Part shown: positions 18,673-24,927 of the stretch, in pieces
How the letters are laid out: every line of letters starts with the position of its first letter
Position numbering within the stretch: the first letter of the stretch is position 1
Source: Syntrophales bacterium
GTDB taxonomy: Bacteria; Desulfobacterota; Syntrophia; Syntrophales; UBA4778
Assembly (NCBI GenBank): GCA_028712885.1
Contig: JAQTPK010000014.1
Coordinates: forward strand, 1 to 55,549
Direction: 5' to 3'
Length of the DNA: 55,549 nt
Translations under genes and position numbers: made by a program
The notes under the pieces: generated by a model
Told to the model about the DNA's origin: nothing
What the model saw: the letters and a program-made list of their open reading frames with translations, nothing else
Databases searched by the model: none

Positions 18673-19572
18673 ATGAAGACACTTCCAATATGTATGCTTG
18701 CATTAGCAATGCTGCTCACGGCTGTGCCGGCCCCGGCCGATGTCGCCCCCGATCCGCTCAACCAGGGGGTGACGCCGGCGCGCCGGGACAGCCGCGTGCA
18801 GATGGTTTCCCAGGACGTGATCATCCGTCTAGGCGGCGACTGGTGCCTCGTGGAGGCGGATTTCCTGCTCCATAACCGCTCCAAAGCACCCGCGGCCATG
18901 GAAGTCGGTTTCCCCACAGGCTACAGGGACGAAGTGAAGGGACTGAAGGTCCGGCGAAACGGGCAACCAGTGGAGACGAAGAAATCCATCGAACAGGAGA
19001 TTACGGAACCGGACAGGGACCCGATCACCTACCATTGGACCCTGTGGAACATGCGGTTCGCCCCCGGAGAAAAGACCAGGCTCCTGGTGAGCTACCGGGT
19101 CAAGCCCCGGAAAAACCACGACTACCTCATCACGCCCTACCGGCGGTCTCTCGACCGGATCCGGGAGGACGCGGCGGACCGAAAGCCCATGCCCCCCGAG
19201 GTGCGGCGCATCATCGACGGCATGGTCAGCTATTCCACCGGTTACATCATGGTGACCGGCGCGGGGTGGTACGATCCCATTGAGAAGGCGACCGTCACGG
19301 TAAGACACCCGAAAGGTGCCGGCGCCGTCCGTTGGCTGGAACCGTCGAATCGCTTCACCTCCTCAGCGGAGGGGATTGAGTGGCGGTTTGAGTTCATCAA
19401 ACCCGATTTCGACATCAAAGTGGAATTCAGCGATACATGGACGATCGAGGATGAGATGGCCGCAGTGGAAAAGGCCGCCGGGACTGCGGGAAAAAACCAG
19501 GGGCTGAACGATCATCTGCGCTTTCTGAAGAAGATGAAAAAATGCCTGGCCTCGGGAAACTGCGGGGAATGA
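18673..19572 (+). CDS. Exported DUF4424-like protein
   Basis: A 299-residue protein with a signal peptide (residues 1-22, ending in VPAPADVAPD). The mature N-terminal half follows a pattern seen in DUF4424-like and vault-inter-alpha-trypsin-like beta domains: VQMVSQDVIIRLGGDW, then VEADFLLHNRSK and MEVGFPTG. Later comes LWNMRFAPGEKTRLLVSYRV. The C-terminal part has a FDIKVEF strand and a short charged helix. These domains are beta-sandwiches of unknown role. The family assignment is from memory of the pattern and is tentative. It is ten bases after the ankyrin gene and has a GAAAGGG ribosome-binding region. Confidence 0.6.
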   Translation: MKTLPICMLALAMLLTAVPAPADVAPDPLNQGVTPARRDSRVQMVSQDVIIRLGGDWCLVEADFLLHNRSKAPAAMEVGFPTGYRDEVKGLKVRRNGQPVETKKSIEQEITEPDRDPITYHWTLWNMRFAPGEKTRLLVSYRVKPRKNHDYLITPYRRSLDRIREDAADRKPMPPEVRRIIDGMVSYSTGYIMVTGAGWYDPIEKATVTVRHPKGAGAVRWLEPSNRFTSSAEGIEWRFEFIKPDFDIKVEFSDTWTIEDEMAAVEKAAGTAGKNQGLNDHLRFLKKMKKCLASGNCGE

Positions 19573-19609
19573 CCTTTTCCTGAATTTTTCCAGAATAGAA
19601 GGAGTGATT

Positions 19610-20107
19610 ATGTTGAAGTACGAGCTGCGTAACAGGAGGCGCTTGCGCACGTCTTTTCCGCATGTTCTGGCCGTGTCCGCCCTCCTCGTTATCTTGTTTC
19701 CCGCCGGTTCCGCCGGAGCGGTGATGCCGCCGGCGCATTACGCGAGCGTCGCCGGGGCCTCGAAGATCAAGGCCATAGCCGTGGTTAAATCCATCCAGGT
19801 CATGGAACGCACAAAACGCAGCACATACAAGCAGGTTGTGTTTGAATTGAAGCGCCCCTTCAGCGACGGCGTCCCGAAGACTTTCAGCGGAACGTGCTAT
19901 TCGGTCGATCACGCCTGGCAGGAGCCGGGCGCGGGCGGGACGATCTACCACTACCCCGTGGAGGGTGCGACTGTTTATGTAACGGTCGCCGCCGAAGGAG
20001 GGACCATTACCAGCTACACCGTCCTGAACGAGGCCGCGGAGAGAGAATTCATGCAGAACCCCGGAAAAATCCGCTACGGCATGGGGAGTGCATATCTGGA
20101 GAGGTAG
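19610..20107 (+). CDS. Exported protein of unknown function
   Basis: A 165-residue protein with an Arg-rich N-terminus and a long signal-like hydrophobic stretch (VLAVSALLVILFPAGSAGAV, residues 20-40). The mature part is about 125 residues, beta-rich, with one Cys (GTCYSVDHAW). It has no recognised family. The ATG at 19610 has AAGGAG five bases upstream and is preferred over the GTG at 19604, which overlaps that site. It is the last member of the exported-protein run, 37 bases after the DUF4424-like gene. The next gene on this strand begins almost 600 bases later. Confidence 0.65.
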   Translation: MLKYELRNRRRLRTSFPHVLAVSALLVILFPAGSAGAVMPPAHYASVAGASKIKAIAVVKSIQVMERTKRSTYKQVVFELKRPFSDGVPKTFSGTCYSVDHAWQEPGAGGTIYHYPVEGATVYVTVAAEGGTITSYTVLNEAAEREFMQNPGKIRYGMGSAYLER

Positions 20108-20204
20108 ATGGGGCAGTGCATTGAACGGTCATCAGGAAAGTCCTGCCTCGGGCAACGGAGTTCAGCAGGCAACCGGAACGGGGAACAGCATGCTGGAAAT
20201 AAGA

Positions 20205-20537
20205 TTATAGCCGATTCATTTTATCCTTTTTCCGCTCTTGTTTTTCTTTTCGGGTGCCCGTCCGCCTGGTTGAATTGAAGCCCTCATCGTCCCGTTCGAG
20301 AGCCGGCAGGTTGATGGAGCCCGATCCTTCGAATCCCGCCACCCGGACGGGCCCTACTGCCGCCCTCAGCTGCTCTTCCAGGGCACGCTTCTGCATGCTC
20401 TCCTGCCGGCCTCCAGTCTTCTCATATCCGCGCATGATAGTATCGCGAGCTTCAAAGCAGGCATTTTCGAGAGAGCCGGCCGTGGCATCGGCCATGGAAC
20501 CCTGCAGCAGAAAAATAATGATCAGAAGACGCTTCAT
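20205..20537 (-). CDS. Small exported charged protein, hypothetical
   Basis: A 110-residue reading frame on the opposite strand to its neighbours. It begins with a plausible signal peptide (MKRLLIIIFLLQGSMADATA) and ends in a highly basic tail (RKEKQERKKDKMNRL). There is no known family. The ribosome-binding site is weak. It ends 97 bases from the convergent end of the exported-protein operon. The signal peptide is the main reason for listing it; it could be a chance frame. Confidence 0.4.
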   Translation of the reverse strand: MKRLLIIIFLLQGSMADATAGSLENACFEARDTIMRGYEKTGGRQESMQKRALEEQLRAAVGPVRVAGFEGSGSINLPALERDDEGFNSTRRTGTRKEKQERKKDKMNRL

Positions 20538-20693
20538 GGATATTTACATTGACACAACAGTTCGAAGACAAGGCTTCTGCATTCAGTTATGCAGACGAGG
20601 AGCCATATTATCCGGATCATCATTTTAATGGACTCTCTTTCGCCTCTATTGTATATGCCGTCACAATCCGCTTTCAAACTGGAGACCTTACCA

Positions 20694-21557
20694 ATGGGAG
20701 AAAAAGAAGAAGATCTGCTCCGCCGTATCGACGGGCTCGAGCGGGAGCTGGCGGCCTCGCGAGAAAAGGCGAGCCGGTTGGAGAATCTTTTCGAGAACTC
20801 TCCGGATATCCTTTACTATATAAACAGCGAGGGTAATTTTATTCCGCTCAATGACGGCACGGTGGACGTGCTGGGTTATCCCAATGACGATTTGCGGCTG
20901 GAAAAATACGTGGCGAAAGTCGTCCACCCGGAAGACCGGGAAAAAGTCATCAAATCATTTTACGATTGCGTTGCCGCTCAGACGCCCTTTGTAAAGGGCC
21001 TGACATTCCGTATTGTCAAGAACAGCGGCGAGGTCATGTGGGCGGAGCTGTACTCGCGCATGAATTACGACGAGAATGGAAAGTTCCTGGAAGAAGTAGG
21101 CATCCTGCGGGACGTCTCGGAGCGCAGGAAGATGGAAGAGCGCCTCATAAGCCTGAACAGGAATCTGGAACGGGCCAACGAGGAGCTTCAGGCCGCTTAC
21201 CGGTGGCTGCGCGAGAGCAACGATTATCTGAAGGCATACCGCTACGAGGAAGATATCGGCTTCCTGGTGGATAGCGACGGACTGGTGGAATGGTGTTCAG
21301 AAAAGGTAATATCGTTCACAAAAAAAACGCGTACCGCCCTGATTGGCAGTTGCCTGACGGAACTGCTGGCGGAGGACAGTATCGAGGCGCTTAAAAAAGG
21401 TCTCCGGCAGGCCGCCAAGGGAATTACGGAACTCTTCCCCGTCAGACTCAAAGGGCAAGGAGAAAATACTGCAATTATGGACGTGAAAGTGACTCGCCTT
21501 ACGTCCCGCCAGGCTAAACGGCTGTGGGTGCTTTTCCAGAAACCCATTCAGTCCTGA
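20694..21557 (+). CDS. PAS-domain sensory protein without kinase domain
   Basis: A 287-residue protein. A short coiled coil (residues 1-25) leads into a PAS/PAC unit (about 25-150; LFENSPDILYYINSEG, VVHPEDREKVIKSFYD, GILRDVSERRKMEERL). A second coiled coil follows (150-180), then a second, degenerate PAS-like region (about 185-285). There is no HisKA, GGDEF, EAL or HTH output domain, so it may act as a partner for another sensor or as a truncated sensor. The start at 20694 has GGAG nine bases upstream; an earlier in-frame ATG at 20631 lacks a good site. It ends 23 bases before the promoter of the Fur-type gene. Confidence 0.8.
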   Translation: MGEKEEDLLRRIDGLERELAASREKASRLENLFENSPDILYYINSEGNFIPLNDGTVDVLGYPNDDLRLEKYVAKVVHPEDREKVIKSFYDCVAAQTPFVKGLTFRIVKNSGEVMWAELYSRMNYDENGKFLEEVGILRDVSERRKMEERLISLNRNLERANEELQAAYRWLRESNDYLKAYRYEEDIGFLVDSDGLVEWCSEKVISFTKKTRTALIGSCLTELLAEDSIEALKKGLRQAAKGITELFPVRLKGQGENTAIMDVKVTRLTSRQAKRLWVLFQKPIQS

Positions 21558-21580
21558 GATGTCCTCCCCGGTAAAAATAC

Positions 21581-21609
21581 TTGACAACGATTCTTCGGGG
21601 GTGTAAATG
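21581..21609 (+). promoter_or_regulatory. Promoter of the Fur-family gene
   Basis: TTGACA at 21581-21586 is a perfect -35. The -10 is weak: TAAATG at 21604-21609 with a 17-base gap, or TGTAAA at 21602 with 15. The Fur-type operator begins two bases later, so bound repressor would block the start of transcription. Confidence 0.5.
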
Positions 21610-21610
21610 A

Positions 21611-21631
21611 TAATGGAAATCGTTTCCATTA
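21611..21631. promoter_or_regulatory. Fur-type operator, perfect 9-3-9 inverted repeat
   Basis: TAATGGAAA, three bases (TCG), then TTTCCATTA form a perfect 21-base palindrome. Size, AT-rich halves and position between the promoter and the Fur-family start codon fit autoregulation. A closely related site lies before the next gene (22150-22170). Confidence 0.8.
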
Positions 21632-21647
21632 ACACGCGGTGAGCATA

Positions 21648-22127
21648 ATGAGGTCTAATTTCGGCAAAGGACCCGGAGGATGGTGTCACGGGAAAATGAG
21701 AGGTCGCGGTTACCGCATGACCGTCGGCCGGGAAGCCGTACTCGACGTCATAGCGCAGTCGGACGAGCATCTGAGTGCGGAAGATATCTATATGAAAATA
21801 CACCCTTTCTATCCGGCGGTAGGCTTGACGTCCATTTACAGGACCCTGGATATCCTTGTCTCAATCGGTCTTGTGCGCAAGCTCGATTTCGGGCACGGAC
21901 GGGCAAAGTACGAGCTGGCGGAGGACTCGAACGGCAAGGGCCATCATCACCATCTTGTCTGCAGGGGATGCGGCCGGATCATCGACTACAATGACTTTAT
22001 CGATGAAGAGTTAGCATTACTCAAGAAAACTGAGGAGAGCCTGTCCAGAAAGTATAATTTCAGGATAGATAATCACCTCATACAGTTTTACGGTTTCTGC
22101 GATACCTGCAAGAAACCCGAGAGATAA
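21648..22127 (+). CDS. Fur-family metal-responsive repressor
   Basis: A 159-residue Fur/PerR/Zur-superfamily protein. The winged-helix DNA-binding half (about residues 20-95) contains YRMTVGREAVLDVI, LSAEDIYMKI and VGLTSIYRTLDILVSIGLV. The dimerisation half has the HHHHLVCRGCG metal site and a second Cys pair near the C-terminus (CDTC), giving a structural zinc site. A Gly- and His-containing N-terminal extension (GKGPGGWCHGKMRGRG) is unusual. Which metal or peroxide it senses cannot be decided. The ATG at 21648 has GGTGAG four bases upstream; a GTG at 21639 is the alternative. A palindromic operator in its promoter and another before the next gene make it the likely controller of both. Confidence 0.9.
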   Translation: MRSNFGKGPGGWCHGKMRGRGYRMTVGREAVLDVIAQSDEHLSAEDIYMKIHPFYPAVGLTSIYRTLDILVSIGLVRKLDFGHGRAKYELAEDSNGKGHHHHLVCRGCGRIIDYNDFIDEELALLKKTEESLSRKYNFRIDNHLIQFYGFCDTCKKPER

Positions 22128-22149
22128 ATATTTAAATTTTTTTCTCCAT

Positions 22150-22170
22150 ACATGGAAACGGTTATCATTA
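22150..22170. promoter_or_regulatory. Second Fur-type operator
   Basis: Read on the minus strand, this 21-base site is TAATGATAAC then CGTTTCCATGT. It matches the operator at 21611-21631 at most positions and shares CGTTTCCAT exactly. It lies 20 bases before the start codon of the DUF5320 gene. Confidence 0.65.
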
Positions 22171-22190
22171 ACAAAAAGGAGGTGCTTAAA

Positions 22191-22580
22191 ATGCCGCGAG
22201 GCGACAGAACAGGTCCTGAAGGTCTGGGACCCATGACAGGAAGAGCGGCCGGCTTCTGCGCAGGCTACCCTGTTGCCGGACACATGAACCCGGGATCGGG
22301 AAGAGGACGGGGACGGGGCTTTGGCGTCTTCAGCCGCAGAGGCGGCCGGGGCAGGAGAAACTGGTTCTACGCTACCGGTCTGCCGGGATGGCAGAGGGCG
22401 GCTCAGGGCTTCCCGGTGTTCGGCCGGCAGGGCGGCGGCCCTTACCGGACCGGCCCTCATGCATTCGACATGACAGCCGAGGAAGAAAAGGAGGCGCTGA
22501 AGAACCAGGTCGAGATCCTCCGGAAGCAGATCAAGTCTTTCGAGCAACGCATGGAAGAGCTTGAAAAGGAAGGACAGTAA
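22191..22580 (+). CDS. DUF5320 family protein
   Basis: A 129-residue protein that starts with the DUF5320 signature MPRGDRTGPEGLGPMTGRAA, continues with GFCAGYPVAG and an Arg/Gly-rich stretch (SGRGRGRGF), and ends in a coiled coil (about 95-128; ALKNQVEILRKQIKSFEQ). The family is common in anaerobes. It is often found beside NifB/NifX-type dinitrogenase cofactor proteins and Mrp-type ATPases, which suggests a role in metal-cluster handling, but no such neighbour is present here. The start at 22191 has a perfect AGGAGGTG; an upstream in-frame ATG at 22152 falls inside the operator. A Fur-type site controls it, consistent with a metal-linked role. Confidence 0.85.
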   Translation: MPRGDRTGPEGLGPMTGRAAGFCAGYPVAGHMNPGSGRGRGRGFGVFSRRGGRGRRNWFYATGLPGWQRAAQGFPVFGRQGGGPYRTGPHAFDMTAEEEKEALKNQVEILRKQIKSFEQRMEELEKEGQ

Positions 22581-22590
22581 AGCCCTCTCA

Positions 22591-22636
22591 CTCTCCCTCT
22601 CGGGGGTGTCTCGAAAGAGCCCCCCTTGAGGGAGAG
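22591..22636 (+). terminator. Likely terminator after the DUF5320 gene
   Basis: CTCTCCCTC at 22591-22599 pairs with GAGGGAGAG at 22628-22636, with an inner GGGGG/CCCCC stem. Only a short T-rich stretch follows (TTTCTT), so it may be a weak terminator. Confidence 0.5.
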
Positions 22637-22704
22637 AAATTTCTTATCCGGAAATAGAGGATCATCTCCGGACTTCGTTCAGTTTTCCCTTCTTCAAAAA
22701 TTCA

Positions 22705-22733
22705 TTGACTATCTACCTATCAGTAGGTAAGAT
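22705..22733 (+). promoter_or_regulatory. TetR-type promoter with operator in the spacer
   Basis: TTGACT (22705-22710), a 17-base spacer and TAAGAT (22728-22733) make a good promoter. Overlapping the spacer, 22714-22729 is a perfect 6-4-6 palindrome: TACCTA, TCAG, TAGGTA. A repressor bound there would cover the RNA polymerase site. The TetR gene begins 30 bases downstream, so this is probably its own operator. Confidence 0.7.
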
Positions 22734-22762
22734 GCCCCCAAAAATAGCAGACGGACAGAACT

Positions 22763-23344
22763 TTGATACCCGCAAAGGCCGACACAAGGAGACAGATTCT
22801 CGATATTGCCGAAAATCTCCTGCTCGATCTTGGATATAATGGGTTCAGCTACAAGCATATTTCTTCCGCCCTCGGCATCAGGAACGCCTCCATCCATTAT
22901 CATTTCCCCCAGAAAAGCGACCTGGGCGTCGCCATCATCCAGCGGGCAAGAAGGCGCTTCTGGAGGTGGTCGCATTCGGAGGAGATGCAGAAGCGGAATC
23001 CGTTGGAAAAGCTGGACGCTTTTTTCATTCTCAACAAAAAATTCCTGCATGCCGGAGGGCAGTGCTGTCTGGGGGGAGTCCTCGAAACCTGCTTCAAGAC
23101 CCTGCCGACGGATATGCAGATGGAAACCCAGGCATTCATTTCGGACATGCTGGGCTGGCTGACGGAACTGCTGAGGGACGGGCGGGAGCGGGGGGCTTTC
23201 GCCTTTCCGGGAGATCCGCAGGACCAGGCGATAGTTATCATGTCGAGTCTTCAGGGGGCGCTGCAGGTTGTCCGCGCCACAGACCCGTCTTTGTTCGAGG
23301 CCGCCGCAAGACAGATCCGAAAAACGGTAAAAAGTGAAAAGTGA
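22763..23344 (+). CDS. TetR/AcrR-family repressor
   Basis: A 193-residue TetR regulator. The N-terminal HTH is typical: RRQILDIAENLLLDLGYNGF, YKHISSALGIRNASIHYHFP, QKSDLGVAII. The C-terminal ligand domain contains two adjacent Cys (GGQCCLGG). The start must be the TTG at 22763, since a stop codon lies in frame at 22745 and no ATG precedes the HTH; there is no clear ribosome-binding site, so the short leader may be read poorly. It probably controls its own promoter and the flavoenzyme cluster that follows on the same strand after a 92-base gap. Confidence 0.9.
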   Translation: MIPAKADTRRQILDIAENLLLDLGYNGFSYKHISSALGIRNASIHYHFPQKSDLGVAIIQRARRRFWRWSHSEEMQKRNPLEKLDAFFILNKKFLHAGGQCCLGGVLETCFKTLPTDMQMETQAFISDMLGWLTELLRDGRERGAFAFPGDPQDQAIVIMSSLQGALQVVRATDPSLFEAAARQIRKTVKSEK

Positions 23345-23436
23345 AAACGAAGAGGGTCCAAGGATTAGAGGATTCGAGTGTCCTTATGGTTCAATTGGGT
23401 CTTTGATCCATTTCTGAGCTTTAGGGAGGAGATGCC

Positions 23437-24216
23437 ATGAAGGAAGAAATAAGAAAATACATCATGAGTCTCGGCGCCGACGTCGCCGGCTTTGCCGCGA
23501 TAGAAGATTACAAGGCCGCGAGGTGCCCGGACCCCAGGACCATTCTTCCGGGGGTCAAATCGATGGCCGTCGCCGGGTACAGGGAGATAGACGGCGCCCT
23601 CGACAGCGGGAACATGAGAAGCAGCCTCTCTTCCCGCATGGGAGTTCTCGACCTTTCCAAGCGGAACACATATCTGATCTCGAGGCACATTGAAGACAAA
23701 TACGGCGGAAGGACCGTGCCGGTCCTCGGATCCTACCCCCTCAACATGTCCCCGCCCGGAATGGGTCTCGTTGCCGACGTATCGCTCCGCCACGCGGCCG
23801 TCGCGGCGGGCCTTGGAAATTTCGGCAGGCACAATCTTGTTATTCATCCCCGCTTCGGCACCCGCCTGATCTATACGGCCGTACTGACCGAACTGCCGCT
23901 TTCCTCCGACCCGCCTGTAACGGAGACGCTCTGCGACGAATGCGGCATCTGCGTCGCCGGCTGCCCCGGTAAGGCGCTGGATGAGGAGGGTAAGACGGAC
24001 AACATGAAATGCCTGCGCGTGTCTCAGCCCTGGGGAATCGGAGGGGCGATCGGGTATATGAGAAAATTCATCGGGGCGCCCCCGGACAAGCAGAAAGAGG
24101 CCCTGATGGACCCGCTCTTTCTCAGCCTGTACCAGGCCATGTTCGTCGGGTTTCAGTACAACTGCTTCAAGTGCATGGCCGGGTGCCCGGCGGGAGCGAA
24201 ATTCGAAAAGAAATGA
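23437..24216 (+). CDS. QueG-like 4Fe-4S reductase, short form
   Basis: A 259-residue iron-sulfur protein related to epoxyqueuosine reductase and the reductive-dehalogenase C-terminal region. CDECGICVAGCPGKA (about residue 168) and CFKCMAGCPAG (about 246) supply eight Cys for two 4Fe-4S clusters. VAAGLGNFGRHNLVIHP is the region seen in QueG-type cobalamin-binding folds. It is shorter than QueG (about 350-380 residues) and lacks the C-terminal HEAT part. Queuosine synthesis is therefore unlikely; a role as electron-transfer partner or reductase for the neighbouring flavoenzymes is an inference. It has a strong GGGAGGAG before the ATG and lies 13 bases before the nitroreductase gene. Confidence 0.8.
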   Translation: MKEEIRKYIMSLGADVAGFAAIEDYKAARCPDPRTILPGVKSMAVAGYREIDGALDSGNMRSSLSSRMGVLDLSKRNTYLISRHIEDKYGGRTVPVLGSYPLNMSPPGMGLVADVSLRHAAVAAGLGNFGRHNLVIHPRFGTRLIYTAVLTELPLSSDPPVTETLCDECGICVAGCPGKALDEEGKTDNMKCLRVSQPWGIGGAIGYMRKFIGAPPDKQKEALMDPLFLSLYQAMFVGFQYNCFKCMAGCPAGAKFEKK

Positions 24217-24229
24217 AGGGAGGACAAAG

Positions 24230-24895
24230 ATGGAGATTGCGGACGCGGTAACGGGAAGAAGAAGCATACGTAAATTCAAAAAAGATCCCATCCCGGAAAC
24301 CCTTATCAGGGAAATACTGGAACAGGCCCGGTGGTCGCCTTCCTGGGGCAACACGCAGCCATGGGAGTTGTACGTCATAACCGGAAAAGCCATGGAGGCC
24401 GTCAAGGAAGAAAACCGCCGGAGGATTCTTGATGGTTCGCCGCCCTGCCCGGACATACCGATGCCGCTGGAATGGCCCGACCGGATGAAGGCGCGTTACA
24501 TGGGCGTGGGGAAGAGCGTCCTGACCGCCCTCGATATCGCGCGGGAAGACAAAGAGTCGAGGTCCAGGTATAATGCGGACATGTTCCACCTCTTCGACGC
24601 GCCCTGCCTCATCGTGGCGGCCCAGGACAAGTCCGTATCCAGCAGGTACGCCCTGATCGACATCGGCCTCATCCTGCAGAATATCTGTCTCCTCGCCCAC
24701 GGGAAAGGTCTCGGCACCTGCATTATGGCCGTCTCGATTGCATACCCGGACGTGCTGCGGTCTATCGCAAAAATACCCGAAGACCGGATTATCGTCATGG
24801 GCGTCGTCGCTGGGTACCCGGAAGGGGATTCTGCGATTAACACATTCAAAAGACAAAGGACGGCTGTCGACGATTTCGTATCATGGATAAAATAA
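24230..24895 (+). CDS. Nitroreductase-family FMN oxidoreductase
   Basis: A 221-residue flavoprotein of the nitroreductase superfamily. RRSIRKFKKDPIP near the N-terminus is the usual FMN phosphate-binding Arg cluster. ARWSPSWGNTQPWELYVI follows, and GLILQNICLLAHGKGLGTCI supplies the central helix. VMGVVAGYPEGD is the second flavin-contact stretch. Family members reduce nitro groups, quinones, enones or activated double bonds with NAD(P)H; the substrate cannot be read from the sequence. It has GGGAGG upstream. Its stop is 32 bases before the FadH-like gene, so it is in the same operon. Confidence 0.88.
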   Translation: MEIADAVTGRRSIRKFKKDPIPETLIREILEQARWSPSWGNTQPWELYVITGKAMEAVKEENRRRILDGSPPCPDIPMPLEWPDRMKARYMGVGKSVLTALDIAREDKESRSRYNADMFHLFDAPCLIVAAQDKSVSSRYALIDIGLILQNICLLAHGKGLGTCIMAVSIAYPDVLRSIAKIPEDRIIVMGVVAGYPEGDSAINTFKRQRTAVDDFVSWIK

Positions 24896-24927
24896 AAAAG
24901 GACGTTTTTCCAGGAAGGAGAAAAGAG

